64,000 bases of DNA from AP-15 sp963785565 (GCA_963785565.1 CAWAVV010000014.1:1-64000), one strand, 5' to 3'. Positions 27,046 to 36,045 are shown, counted from the first letter of the stretch. Program-made: numbers and translations. The notes: a model not told the origin generated them from the sequence alone.

Positions 27046-28292
27046 CCGCGACGATCCTCGTGGTCGACGACGAGCCTGATCTGGAAGCGCTCGTCGAGCA
27101 GAGGTTTCGCCGCCAGATCCGCGCCGGCGAGTTTGATTTTCGCTTTGCCCGCGACGGGGTCGAGGCGCTTGAAATGCTGACCAATGGCAGCGCTGTCGAC
27201 ATGGTGGTCAGCGATATCAACATGCCGCGGATGGACGGTCTGACCCTGCTGCAAAAAATTCAGGAGGCCGACGACCAACTCTCGACCGTGATCGTCTCGG
27301 CCTACGGCGACATGGCCAATATCCGCACCGCGATGAACCGCGGGGCCTTCGATTTCGTGACCAAGCCGATCGACTTCGCCGACCTCGAAGCCACCATCAA
27401 AAAGACGCTCGCGCATATCGAGCGGCTGCGCGAGGCGCGGCGGCGGCAGGCGACAGCAGAGCGCGCGCATGCGCTGCTCTCGCGTTATTTCTCACCCAAT
27501 CTGGCGGAGCGGCTGGCGAGCGATCCCGACGCCGTCGATTTGGGCGGGCAGCGGCGCGAGATCACGTCGCTGTTTACCGACATTGCCGAGTTCACCTCGC
27601 TGGTCGAGACCCTCGATCCGGATATCATCGCCCCGCTGTTGAACGACTATCTCGGGGCGATGACCGACATCGTCTTCGCTCATGGCGGGACCGTGGTGAA
27701 GCTCGTCGGCGACGCCATGCACGTGCTGTTCGGGGCGCCATCCGATCAGCCCGATCATGCCGAGCGCGCGGTCGCCTGCGCCCTCGAACTCGATCTGAGC
27801 GCGCAGGCCTTTCGCGAACGCTGGCGGCAACGCGGAACGATGCTCGGCGCGACCCGTCTCGGCCTCGCCGCCGGCCCGGCGATCGTCGGTAATTTCGGCG
27901 GCGGGCGCTATTTCGATTACACTGCCTATGGCGATACGGTGAACACCTCGGCTCGTCTCGAAGCAGCCAACAAGCAGCTAGGCACCCGCGTTTGCGTCGG
28001 CGAAAGCGTGGCGAGCCGCGTCGCCGGATTTAAGGGAAGGCCGGTCGGCGATCTGTTGCTGCGCGGTCGCAAGGAGCCGTTGCGGGCGTTCGAACCGCTC
28101 TCGGCCGAGGCCTTTGACGATCCCGCGACCCGGTCCTATCTCGACGCATTCGCCAAGCTCGAAGCCGAGGATCCGGCGGCGATGCCGGCTTTCGCCGCTC
28201 TGCTTGGCCTGCGCAGCGAGGATCTTCTGGTTGGATTTCACCTAAAGCGCCTGCTCAGCGGCGCCGCTGGCCCACAAATCACTCTCGAATAA
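27042..28292 (+). CDS. Response regulator with class III adenylate/guanylate cyclase domain
   Basis: 416 residues from ATG 27042 (GGAGAGGTGG upstream). Residues 1-125 are a receiver: acidic pocket LVVDDEPD, phospho-Asp in VVSDINMPRMDG, VIVSAYGDM and FVTKPIDF. After a helical linker, residues about 165-360 form a class III cyclase: metal Asp in SLFTDIAEFTSLVE and VKLVGDAMHVLFGAP, and the DTVNTSARLEAANKQ motif. The enzyme would make cAMP (or cGMP) under control of receiver phosphorylation by the kinase encoded just upstream with an ATGA overlap. Substrate choice between ATP and GTP is not settled by what I can read. Confidence 0.88.
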   Translation: MTATILVVDDEPDLEALVEQRFRRQIRAGEFDFRFARDGVEALEMLTNGSAVDMVVSDINMPRMDGLTLLQKIQEADDQLSTVIVSAYGDMANIRTAMNRGAFDFVTKPIDFADLEATIKKTLAHIERLREARRRQATAERAHALLSRYFSPNLAERLASDPDAVDLGGQRREITSLFTDIAEFTSLVETLDPDIIAPLLNDYLGAMTDIVFAHGGTVVKLVGDAMHVLFGAPSDQPDHAERAVACALELDLSAQAFRERWRQRGTMLGATRLGLAAGPAIVGNFGGGRYFDYTAYGDTVNTSARLEAANKQLGTRVCVGESVASRVAGFKGRPVGDLLLRGRKEPLRAFEPLSAEAFDDPATRSYLDAFAKLEAEDPAAMPAFAALLGLRSEDLLVGFHLKRLLSGAAGPQITLE

Positions 28293-28330
28293 AATTCGAT
28301 CGCCGGCGCGCGACTTTATCAATCATAGCG

Positions 28331-29359
28331 TCAGTGCTCGGTCAGCTTCAGCTCGATCCGGCGATTGCGGCTGTAGGCGTCGGCGGTATCTTTCGGATCG
28401 ATCGGCTGGGTGTCGGCGAAACCCGCCGCGGCCAGCCGGTCCGCGGGGATGCCCTGACTGATGGCATAGCGGACAACCGACAGAGCGCGCGCGGTCGACA
28501 GCTCCCAATTCGATGGGAACTGCGGCGTGTCGATCGGGCGATGGTCGGTATGACCGTTGACCAGAAGAGTCCAGTCGATGTCGGGCGGGATCTCCGCGGC
28601 GATCTGCTTGAGCGCAGCGATGACCGGGTTGAGTTCCTTTTTTGCGGCGTCGCTCAGATCGGCGCTGCCCGGCGCAAACAGCACCTCGGACTGAAACACA
28701 AAGCGGTCGCCGGCAATCCGGATATCCGGCCGGTTCCCCAGGATTTCGCGCAATCGGCCGAAAAACTCCGAGCGATAACGCGCGAGCTCCTCGACCTTGC
28801 TGGCCAGTGCGATGTTGAGCTTTTTGCCGAGATCGGCGATCTGGTCCTGCTGTGTCTTGACCTTTGACACGGAAATGTCGAGCGCCGCGGCGAGGGCCGA
28901 AAGCTGCTGGCGCAGGGCCGCGATCTGCGCGTTCAACCGGTCGACCTGGGTGAGCGCGTCGGCGCTGATCTGCTTTTCTGCGGCAAGCTGGCCCGTCGTC
29001 TGCTCGGTTTGCGCCGCGGCCTCCTTGCCCTTGGCGGTGAGTTCCGCAACCCGCGCGGTCAGCCGGTCGCGCTCCGCCTGGGCGCTCTTGAGCTGAGCGG
29101 TCAGCTGCGTCGCACCAAGACGCAGGTCCGCGTTGCTGTGTCGCTCGAGGGACAACAGATCAGCGAGCTGGTCGACCTGCTGCTGCAATTTGTGCAGGGC
29201 TTGGTCGCGCCCCGACAATGCCGCCGAGAGATAGAATTGCCCGGCGGTGAACACCAACACAATGAAGATGATCACCATCAACAACTGCGCCAGGGCGTCG
29301 ACGAAGCCGGGCCAAATGTCGATGCTCGATCGGCGGGGATTTCTGCGGGCGATCGGCAT
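28331..29359 (-). CDS. MotB/OmpA-like peptidoglycan-binding membrane protein
   Basis: 342 residues, ATG 29359. A single helix near the N-terminus (ALAQLLMVIIFIVLVFTAGQ), preceded by the SSIDIWPGFVDALA motif, anchors it; then a long coiled coil (about 50-190, repeated Q/L/A/E heptads); then a C-terminal OmpA domain with LVNGHTDHRPI, NWELSTARALSVVRY and YSRNRRIELKL that binds peptidoglycan. Its partner is the MotA/ExbB-like gene 21 bp upstream on the same strand. No flagellar genes are near, so this is more likely a proton-driven envelope complex of the type seen beside other systems than a flagellar stator. Confidence 0.82.
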   Translation of the reverse strand: MPIARRNPRRSSIDIWPGFVDALAQLLMVIIFIVLVFTAGQFYLSAALSGRDQALHKLQQQVDQLADLLSLERHSNADLRLGATQLTAQLKSAQAERDRLTARVAELTAKGKEAAAQTEQTTGQLAAEKQISADALTQVDRLNAQIAALRQQLSALAAALDISVSKVKTQQDQIADLGKKLNIALASKVEELARYRSEFFGRLREILGNRPDIRIAGDRFVFQSEVLFAPGSADLSDAAKKELNPVIAALKQIAAEIPPDIDWTLLVNGHTDHRPIDTPQFPSNWELSTARALSVVRYAISQGIPADRLAAAGFADTQPIDPKDTADAYSRNRRIELKLTEH

Positions 29360-29380
29360 GGCTCAGCAGCTCATCCGCGC

Positions 29381-30565
29381 TCAGCGCCGGCCTTCTTCGG
29401 CCAGCGCGGCGATGGTGCGGGCCAGGATGCGGATCTCGCCGCGCAATTCCTGCACGCTTTGCGCCCTGCCCTGCGCCAAATCCTCGATCAGTCGCGCAGT
29501 ATATGCCTCGATGTTGCGCAAATGGCTGCGCAGCGCGTCGTCGTGCCCGACCGCGCCCTCGGCGATATCCCCGAGACGGGCCAGCGCCGGTTTCAGTTCG
29601 AGCTGGTTCTCGGCGAGCCGCAGCATCAGCATCTGCCCTGCTTTCATCTGGTCGCCGAGGAGGCCGAGACGATCGGTCAGGGCAGTTAGGGTGGAATTGG
29701 CGCCGATGCGGCTTTCTTCGCTGCGGGCGAGGATGCGTTGCAGGTTTTCCAGGCTGTCGGCAGTTTGTTCGAGCAGCGCCTGGATATAGACCGGGACCGG
29801 GGCGTCTCCACCATCGCCCAGACCACCGCCCGACAACCGCGTGTAAGTCGACAGCCACTCTTCCAGATCATTGTAGAAGCGGTTTTGCGCCTGACCCGCC
29901 TGGAGGTCGAGAAAACCCAGCACGAGACTACCGGCGAGCCCGAACAGCGACGAACTGAACGCGGTGCTCATCCCGGCCAATGGTGATTCCAGCCCCGATT
30001 TGAGGTTGGCGAAGGCGCCTGCGAGATCGTTGCCGCCAACGTTCAATCCGCCGATCACCCCGCCGACCGACCGCACCGTCTCCAGAAGCCCGTAAAAGGT
30101 CCCGAGAAGCCCAAGAAAAATCAGCACGCCGATCAAATAGCGCGAGGTCTCGCGGGTCTCGTTGAGGCGCGAGCCGATACCGTCGAGCAGGGTCTGCAAA
30201 GAACTCGTCGACAGGCTGACTCGCCCGACCTGGCGCGCACCCAGCATGCGCGCCATCGGCGCGAGCAGCCGGGGCGCTGGCCGGCGGCCCGCCACCGCTT
30301 CCTCGCCGCCCGCCTCCAAATGCCGGAAATTCTCGATCCAATCAATTTCGGGATCGAGCAGCAGCACCTGACGAAAAATATAGGCGATGCCGGCAATAAG
30401 GATGCCGACAATGACGCCGTTGACCCCGGGATTGCCCATGAAGGCCGCCACCAGCGGACGCCCGAGCGCCACCGCGAGCGCGGCCACCAACGCCAGAAAC
30501 ACCACCATCCGCACCAGGAAGCGGCGCGAGCGGTTCATCGAAGAGTGACCTGATCGGCTGGTCAT
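29381..30565 (-). CDS. MotA/ExbB-like membrane protein
   Basis: About 394 residues from ATG 30565; ATG 30538 (MNRSRRFLVRM) is also possible. Hydrophobic segments: LVRMVVFLALVAALAVALG, VNGVIVGILIAGIAYIF, YLIGVLIFLGLLGTFYGLLE and a helix around SSLFGLAGSLVLGFLDLQAG. The third and fourth with the intervening GLESPLAGMSTAFSSSLFGL match the channel region of MotA/TolQ/ExbB proteins. The C-terminal 150 residues are a long soluble helical region. Together with the OmpA-domain gene (21 bp gap) it probably forms a proton channel that does work on the cell wall. The exact process is unknown. Confidence 0.78.
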   Translation of the reverse strand: MTSRSGHSSMNRSRRFLVRMVVFLALVAALAVALGRPLVAAFMGNPGVNGVIVGILIAGIAYIFRQVLLLDPEIDWIENFRHLEAGGEEAVAGRRPAPRLLAPMARMLGARQVGRVSLSTSSLQTLLDGIGSRLNETRETSRYLIGVLIFLGLLGTFYGLLETVRSVGGVIGGLNVGGNDLAGAFANLKSGLESPLAGMSTAFSSSLFGLAGSLVLGFLDLQAGQAQNRFYNDLEEWLSTYTRLSGGGLGDGGDAPVPVYIQALLEQTADSLENLQRILARSEESRIGANSTLTALTDRLGLLGDQMKAGQMLMLRLAENQLELKPALARLGDIAEGAVGHDDALRSHLRNIEAYTARLIEDLAQGRAQSVQELRGEIRILARTIAALAEEGRR

Positions 30566-30643
30566 CGCGGAACTCTCACCGGTCCGAAGGCGCGGCAAGC
30601 CGGCTGAGCCCGATGCACATTTCCACCGCCACCCCCAAACCCG

Positions 30644-30657
30644 GTCTCCCGGGAGAC
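30644..30657. promoter_or_regulatory. Perfect 14-bp palindrome upstream of the MotA-like gene
   Basis: GTCTCCCGGGAGAC is its own reverse complement. It lies 79 bp before the MotA-like start on the same transcript side and 75 bp after the inositol-phosphatase stop. With no T run it is a better operator candidate than a terminator, but a chance or structural palindrome is possible. Confidence 0.35.
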
Positions 30658-30731
30658 TATCATAGAATTGGTTGCCGCACTCTTAGTCGGATGAGCCCGG
30701 TCTCGGGTAGCGAGCTTTGCGGCGGGTGTTG

Positions 30732-31550
30732 CTATTCGGCCGCCGCCCGGGCGGTCCGCATCGCATCCCGAATCAGCGCCGCCAGCGGCAAATGCAGGTG
30801 ATCGTTGGCGGCCAGCACGTCGCCGCTCGTCATCATCGCGTGGCCACCGGACAGATCGCTGACATAACCCCCCGCCTCGCGCACCAGCAGGAACCCGGCG
30901 GCGATGTCCCACGGCGCGAGCCCGAACTCCCAGAACCCCTCAAACCGGCCGGCGGCCACGTAGGCCAGATCGAGCGCCGCCGCGCCGATGCGCCGCACTC
31001 CGCTGGTCGCAGCCATGACTGCGGCCAGGCTTGCGAGATAAACCGGCCGATCGCCACGATCGCCGAACGGCATACCGGTGCCGATCACCGCCTCAGCGAG
31101 CCGCCGCCGCGCCGACACTCTGAGCCGGCGATCGTTGACGTAAGCGCCGAGGCCCTTTTCGGCCGAGTACATTTCGTCGCGGACCGGGTCATAGACGAGA
31201 CCGGCTACGATCTCGCCATCGCGCTCGAGCGCAATCGAGATCGCAAAGTGCGGGATGCCGTGCAGAAAATTGGTCGTGCCGTCGAGCGGATCGACGATCC
31301 AGCGGTGGTGGGGATCCGATCCGGTCTCGGCGCCGCCCTCCTCGAACAGCAGCGAATAGCCGGGGCGGGCGCGGGTCAGCTCGTTCTTGATGGTGCGCTC
31401 GGCCTTGAGGTCGGCGGTCGAGACGAAATCGCCCGGGCCCTTGACCGAGACCTGGAGCTGCTCGACCTCGCCGAAATCGCGCAGCAGGCCGCGCGCCGCC
31501 TTCAACGCGGCATTCGCCATCACATTCAAAACCGGCGAGCGCATCACCAT
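30732..31550 (-). CDS. suhB: Inositol monophosphatase family protein
   Basis: 272 residues, ATG 31550 (an inner ATG at about 31544 also fits). Metal-binding motifs are clear: LLFEEGG, WIVDPLDGTTNFLHGIPHF (Asp triad) and the distal FGLAPWDIAAGFLLVREAGG. These enzymes dephosphorylate inositol phosphates and related sugars using Mg2+; E. coli SuhB also acts in rRNA antitermination. The gene begins 15 bp after efp, so the two are co-transcribed, an order common in this class. The symbol follows that context and could equally be a general IMPase. Confidence 0.85.
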   Translation of the reverse strand: MVMRSPVLNVMANAALKAARGLLRDFGEVEQLQVSVKGPGDFVSTADLKAERTIKNELTRARPGYSLLFEEGGAETGSDPHHRWIVDPLDGTTNFLHGIPHFAISIALERDGEIVAGLVYDPVRDEMYSAEKGLGAYVNDRRLRVSARRRLAEAVIGTGMPFGDRGDRPVYLASLAAVMAATSGVRRIGAAALDLAYVAAGRFEGFWEFGLAPWDIAAGFLLVREAGGYVSDLSGGHAMMTSGDVLAANDHLHLPLAALIRDAMRTARAAAE

Positions 31551-31565
31551 GACTGCGCCCGACGC

Positions 31566-32132
31566 TCAGTCCTTCGCCCGTTCCATATAACTGCCGTCGG
31601 CGGTGTTGACGACGATGCGGGTGCCGGCCTCGATGTAGGGCGGGATCAAGACCCGGCGCCCGTTGTCGAGCCTGCCCGGCTTGTAGGAGGACGATGCGGT
31701 CTGGCCGCGCACGACCGGATCGGCCTCGACCACCTCCATCACCACGCTCGGCGGCAGTTCGACCGAGAGCGGCGTGCCTTCGTGCAGCATTACCGTGCAC
31801 ACCATGCCGTCGCGCAGAAAATCGGCCGGCTCGCCGATCATCTCGGCCGGGATCGAGATCTGCTCAAAGCTGTCATTGTCCATGAAGGTTGCCTGTGCGT
31901 TCTCCATGAACAGGAACTGCATCTCCTTTTCGTCGAGGCGAACGCGCTCGACCGTCTCCTGCGTGCGAAAGCGGTCGTTGAGCTTGGTCCCGCCACGTAG
32001 ATCGCGCATCTCGACCTGGGCAAAGGCGCCGCCCTTGCCCGGCTGCACCAGCTCTCGCTTCAGCACGATCCACAATTTGCCCTGGTATTCGAGGACATTG
32101 CCCGGCTTGATGTCGATGGCGTTGATCTTCAT
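31566..32132 (-). CDS. efp: Elongation factor P
   Basis: 188 residues from ATG 32132 (MKINAIDIKPGNVLEYQGKL). Domain I carries the loop LVQPGKGGAFAQVEM whose Lys33 (Lys34 in E. coli numbering) is beta-lysylated; domains II and III follow with TVERVRLDEKEMQFLF and the C-terminal signature VDTADG-like NTADGSYMERA. EF-P rescues ribosomes stalled at polyproline. The presence of a lysine in this loop and of epmA starting 90 bp away on the opposite strand agree with modification by the EpmA pathway. epmB was not seen in the window. Confidence 0.95.
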   Translation of the reverse strand: MKINAIDIKPGNVLEYQGKLWIVLKRELVQPGKGGAFAQVEMRDLRGGTKLNDRFRTQETVERVRLDEKEMQFLFMENAQATFMDNDSFEQISIPAEMIGEPADFLRDGMVCTVMLHEGTPLSVELPPSVVMEVVEADPVVRGQTASSSYKPGRLDNGRRVLIPPYIEAGTRIVVNTADGSYMERAKD

Positions 32133-32222
32133 GACAATGAGTCCTGGAAGGGCGCTTGATCGGGCGCGATTGCTGCCCAGACATTAGCACGGGTCGAGCT
32201 TACGACAAGATGGAGCGCCGAC

Positions 32223-33264
32223 GTGGTGGAGCAATGGTGGCGGCCCGAGCGCTTTGCATTGCGCCGTGGGCGGCTGGAAAAGCGCGGTCGCATTCTGGCG
32301 GCGGCACGCGGCGTTTTTCGCGGAGCGAGGGTTTGTCGAGGTCGATACGCCGGCGCTGCAGGTGAGCCCCGGGCTCGAGCCGCATCTGAAGGCCTTTGCG
32401 ACCGAATTGCACGACCCGCGCGATGGCCGGTCATTGCGCCGGTATCTCCATACCTCGCCGGAATTTGCGATGAAAAAGCTGCTGGTCGCCGGGATGCCGC
32501 GGATCTGGCAGCTCGCCCATGTCTTTCGCGACGGCGAGCGAGGCATCACCCATCATCCCGAATTTTCGATGCTCGAATGGTACCGGGCCGGCGCTTCATG
32601 GCGCGATCTGATTCCGGACTGCATCGGACTGTTGCGCGCCTGCCAGGCGGCGGCTGGCGGCCAAGAGTTGGCGTGGCGCGGGCGCACCGCCGATGCCGGG
32701 CGGGCTTGGCAGGAAATCAGCGTCGCGCGAGCGTTCCAGGAACATTGCGGCATCGACATCCTGGCGACCGCACCCGACCCGCTCATCCCCGATTTCGCGT
32801 TGCTGGCAGCGGAGGCGTGCCGGATCGGCGTCGAGCCGCATCCGGGCGACGATTGGGAGGCCCTCTATTTCCGCATCTTCCTCGACCGGATCGAGCCGTT
32901 GCTCGGGATCGGCGCGCCGACGGTGCTGTACGATTTCCCGGCGTCGATGGCGGCATTGTCGCGGCGCAACCCCGCCGATCCGCGGCTGGCCGAGCGTTTC
33001 GAGCTTTATGTCTGCGGCCTCGAACTCGCCAACGCCTTTGGCGAATTGACCGACCCAATCGAACAGCGCGCCCGCTTCCTCGCCGACCAAGCCAAAAAGC
33101 AAGCGCTCTACGGCGAAACCTACCCGATCGACGAGGATTTCCTCGCCGCCCTCGAATACGGCCTGCGGCCATCGGCGGGTATCGCGCTCGGCTTCGACCG
33201 CCTGGTCATGCTCGTCACCGCCGCCCCCGACATCGAAGACGTTCTGTGGGCCCCGGTGTGCTGA
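32223..33264 (+). CDS. epmA: EF-P beta-lysine ligase (one apparent frameshift)
   Basis: Attaches beta-lysine to EF-P. GTG 32223 (or 32226) starts WWRPERFALRRGRLEKRGRI; after LAAAR the frame must move by one base, at the GG of 32310-32311, to continue as AFFAERGFVEVDTPALQVSP and on to the stop at 33264. Class II synthetase motifs follow: LHTSPEFAMKKLL, motif 2 FRDGERGITHHPEF with MLEWYRA, the late CGLELANAFGELTD and motif 3 GIALGFDRLVML. The corrected protein is about 346 residues, typical of EpmA and lacking the LysRS anticodon-binding domain. It is divergent from its substrate gene efp. A start inside the downstream frame would drop conserved residues, so the indel is probably a sequence error. 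Confidence 0.88.
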
Positions 33265-33344
33265 TTTCCGGTATGCCTGAAAGAAGCAAGTTGAGCGGGT
33301 GGAACGCAGAGGCTGGGCAAGAATCCTTCGGCATCCGATCCACT

Positions 33345-33373
33345 CGTCTTCCCCGGCGAAAGCCGGGGTCCAT
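33345..33373. repeat. REP-like palindrome
   Basis: CGTCTTCCCCGGCGAAAGCC followed by GGGGTCCAT; the CCCCGGC/GCCGGGG stem with a GAAA loop is the family signature shared with the copies at 19.5 and 34.3 kb. Confidence 0.65.
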
Positions 33374-33445
33374 CGTTCCGCCGCGCGAGCTGGTGGTCGT
33401 TGGTAAGCTACTGCAATTACTTGAAAATTTCAGAGCACCCGAGCC

Positions 33446-33475
33446 ATGGGTCCCGGCTTTCGCCGGGAAAGCGGG
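33446..33475. repeat. REP-like palindrome, inverted copy
   Basis: ATGGGTCCCGGCTTTCGCCG followed by GGAAAGCGGG, the reverse orientation of the element 73 bp to the left. The pair could fold together as in BIME-type clusters. Confidence 0.65.
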
Positions 33476-33608
33476 AGCTGAAGTTGCCAATTTTTCATCT
33501 CGATCTGGATACTTGCCCAGCCTCGCAGCGCAACCCGCCATCGGTTCCGTCAGCGAAACGGCGGGGCCCTACGCTTGCTGCGATCGTGCCGTCACGACGC
33601 GTTTTCGA

Positions 33609-34298
33609 TCAGGATCGCAGAGTGTATGCCCGACCGTATTTCTCAAACACGTCCTTGAAGTCGGCGACGGCGGCGCGGGGGCCGGCGGGGTAGGACCAGA
33701 TCGAGGAGATGACCGCAAGAAAATCGGCGCCGGCTTCGACCAGCGGTCCGCAATTCTGTTGGGTAATGCCGCCGATCGCACAGCACGGCACGACCGTCGT
33801 TTCGCTCCAGTCGCGCAGCACCTCGGGATCGGCGCGGTGCTTGGTGGCGGTCTTGGTCATGCTCGGAAAAAACGCGCCGAAGGCGACATAATCGGCGCCG
33901 GCCTCGGCCGCGGCAATGGCGCGGTCCCGGCTGTCGCCGCAGGTCACCCCGACGATCCGGTCCGGGCCGAGCAGGCGCCGCGCCGCGGCGTAGGGCATGT
34001 CCTCCTCGCCGACATGGACGCCGTCGCAACCAAGCTCGGCGGCGAGGTCGGGACGGTCGTTCATGATGAAGGCGACATCGTGCGCCTGGGCGATCGGCTG
34101 CAATACCCTAGTAGCGCGCCGAACCAGATCGTCGGCCACGTCCTTGAGCCGCAACTGCAGGCAGGCGACATCGCCGCCCGAGAGCGCCTCTTCGAGGTCC
34201 TTGGCAAAGCGGTCGGGATCGAGCGCCGGCGGCGTAATCAAATAAAGCCGGGTCGTCGTCGGCCGGTCTTCATCTGATCCGCTGCGTGCTAACGCCAT
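33609..34298 (-). CDS. thiE: Thiamine phosphate synthase
   Basis: 229 residues from ATG 34298; the open frame to its left includes a palindromic repeat and is not coding. The TIM barrel shows RLYLITPP, the pyrophosphate-contacting QLRLKD, FIMNDRPDLAAELGCDGVHV with GEED, GVTCGDSRDRAIAAAEAGAD, YVAFGAFFPSMTKT and CCAIGGITQQN. ThiE couples the pyrimidine (HMP-PP) and thiazole phosphate halves to give thiamine monophosphate. The usual ThiE wording VGVSTH is changed to VGVTCG and the protein is slightly long, so it belongs to the ThiE-like branch common in alphaproteobacteria; activity is likely but less certain than fold. Confidence 0.82.
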   Translation of the reverse strand: MALARSGSDEDRPTTTRLYLITPPALDPDRFAKDLEEALSGGDVACLQLRLKDVADDLVRRATRVLQPIAQAHDVAFIMNDRPDLAAELGCDGVHVGEEDMPYAAARRLLGPDRIVGVTCGDSRDRAIAAAEAGADYVAFGAFFPSMTKTATKHRADPEVLRDWSETTVVPCCAIGGITQQNCGPLVEAGADFLAVISSIWSYPAGPRAAVADFKDVFEKYGRAYTLRS

Positions 34299-34315
34299 TC
34301 TCGTTTTCCTATCCC

Positions 34316-34340
34316 CGTCGTCCTCGCGAAAGCGAGGATC
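34316..34340. repeat. REP-like palindrome before thiE
   Basis: CCGTCGTCCTCGCGAAAGCG then AGGATC: stem TCCTCGC/GCGAGGA with loop GAAA. It lies 18 bp upstream of the thiE start codon and could affect its transcript. Confidence 0.6.
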
Positions 34341-34344
34341 AGGG

Positions 34345-34684
34345 ATCAAGTGCTGCGTCGGTTGCCTTGCTCACCGCTTTCGACGGGAATTACGAGTGGA
34401 GGGACATGCGACGTGCTCCTTCGCCGCGCGAGATGATGCCGCTTCAGTCTTATCAGAACAGGCCGGATCAGGCGAGCTACGTTGATCTACGATGCGTCGC
34501 GTGCGCCGCGTCGGATCGCGCTTTTTTGACGATCCCTGTTGCCGGACACGCGCCGCGGGGTAACACTCCGGATAAGAGCGCGACAGAAGCTGCCCGAAGG
34601 AACGACGGCGTTGCATATCAAACTCGCCAGCGAGCTGGGTCTGCTGCTTCCCGAATACGCCCCATCCGCTGACTTCATATCGCA
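34345..34684. other. Gene-less stretch before the MFS gene
   Basis: No protein family is recognisable. A short open plus-strand frame ending at the MFS start reads LHIKLASELGLLLPEYAPSA, which has a coding flavour and could be the tail of a lost gene, but I cannot name it. Confidence 0.35.
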
Positions 34685-35944
34685 ATGACGACGGCATCGG
34701 TGACCAACGGGCGGATCGCCGCGGCGGGGACCGTCGAGACGCGAAATTCCTGGCTCGTCGCCATCACCTCGCTTGGCATCCTTTCGGTCTCGTTCGGGGC
34801 GCCGGTCGTCACCATCGTGGCGCTGAAGGCGATCGCCGCCGAGTTCGGCGATATCCGGTCGGTGCCGGCGCTGGCGGTCTCGCTCGCCTGGCTCGGCTCG
34901 GCATTCGGCGGGATAGCGATGGGCCGGATCGCCGAGCGGGTCGGGGTCCGCTGGACGGTCATTTTCGGGGCGGTGATGATCGCGGCCGGCCTCGTCCTGT
35001 CGAGCGTCGGCGGACGCTTTTCGCTCTATATCGGCCACGGTCTGTTTATGGGGTTGCTGGGCAATGCCGGGATCAATGCGCCGCTTTATGTCTATGTCGC
35101 GCGCTGGTTCGATCGCCGGCGTGGTACGGCGCTGGCGTTGATCGCCAGCGGCCAGGCCGTCGCCGGAACGATTTGGGCGCCGCTGCTCGGCCATGCGATC
35201 CAAGCTTTCGGCTGGCGCTACACGATGCAGCTTTACGCCGGGTTCGCGATCGTCGCGATCTTACCCACCGCGTTCCTGGTGTTTGGCGCCCCACCTGAAG
35301 CGGCGAGCAGCGTCGCGGGCGGCGCCGGATCGCCACCGCGCGCCTCGGTCCTTGGCCTGAAGCCGCGAACGGCACTCGGCCTGCTGAGCCTCGCGAGCTT
35401 TTTGTGCTGCGTTCCGATGGCGATGCCACAGGGGCATTTGGTCGCCTATTGCGGCGATCTCGGCATCCCGGTCACGCAGGGCACGGCGATGCTGTCGCTG
35501 CTGCTGGCCTGCGCCTTCATCGGTCGGCAAATCTGGGGTTTCGCCGCCGACCGGTTCGGCGGATTACGTACGGTCCTCGCCGGCTCGGCGTGCCAGGCGA
35601 TTGCAATGGTCGGCTTTCTGCTGACCCAGAACGAGGCCGGCTTGTTCGCCGTCTCGGCGGCGTTCGGCTTGGGGTTCAGCGGCATCATCCCGGCTTATGT
35701 GGTCGCGGTACGGGAATTGTTCCCAGCCTCCGAGGCATCGTGGCGGATTCCAACCGTTCTGCTGTTCAGCGGCTCCGGTATGGCGGCGGGCGGTTGGCTC
35801 GCCGGCGCGATCTACGACTACGCCGGGTTCTATGCGGCGGCGTTTGCCACCGGGATCCTCTTCAATCTCGCCAATCTGGTAGTCGTCGGCGCGCTGGTGT
35901 TGCGCCAAAGCCGGCGGCATTCGACGGTGTTTGTGCAGGCCTAG
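34685..35944 (+). CDS. MFS transporter
   Basis: 419 residues from ATG 34685 with twelve predicted membrane helices. The MFS loop motif between helices 2 and 3 is GRIAERVGVRW, and the symmetrical one in the second half is DRFGGLRTVL. Helix 4-5 region LGNAGINAPLYVYVARWFDR and GTALALIASGQAVAGTIWAP resemble the oxalate/formate and monocarboxylate branch, so an organic acid is the likely cargo. The NHL-repeat gene follows 101 bp downstream on the same strand and may be co-expressed. Confidence 0.85.
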   Translation: MTTASVTNGRIAAAGTVETRNSWLVAITSLGILSVSFGAPVVTIVALKAIAAEFGDIRSVPALAVSLAWLGSAFGGIAMGRIAERVGVRWTVIFGAVMIAAGLVLSSVGGRFSLYIGHGLFMGLLGNAGINAPLYVYVARWFDRRRGTALALIASGQAVAGTIWAPLLGHAIQAFGWRYTMQLYAGFAIVAILPTAFLVFGAPPEAASSVAGGAGSPPRASVLGLKPRTALGLLSLASFLCCVPMAMPQGHLVAYCGDLGIPVTQGTAMLSLLLACAFIGRQIWGFAADRFGGLRTVLAGSACQAIAMVGFLLTQNEAGLFAVSAAFGLGFSGIIPAYVVAVRELFPASEASWRIPTVLLFSGSGMAAGGWLAGAIYDYAGFYAAAFATGILFNLANLVVVGALVLRQSRRHSTVFVQA

Positions 35945-36045
35945 ATGCGAGCGGCAAAGGATTTATCGAATCCAACGGGCGCGGTCCCTGCTATAATCGT
36001 TGTGGCTCAATCCTGCACGATCACAGAAAATGGAAGGGAGAGAAA

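Larger units (their letters stand above)
33265..33608. other. Intergenic stretch carrying REP-like palindromes
   Basis: No gene is supported in these 344 bp between convergent epmA and thiE. Two palindromic elements in opposite orientation account for part of it; the remainder is featureless. Confidence 0.6.

Noticed and set aside
25029..28292. A single 1087-residue kinase-receiver-cyclase fusion protein
   Set aside because: The natural kinase ending TEFIVTLPR and a stop overlapping the next ATG are present in the other frame, and a ribosome binding site precedes ATG 27042; one extra base explains the fusion.
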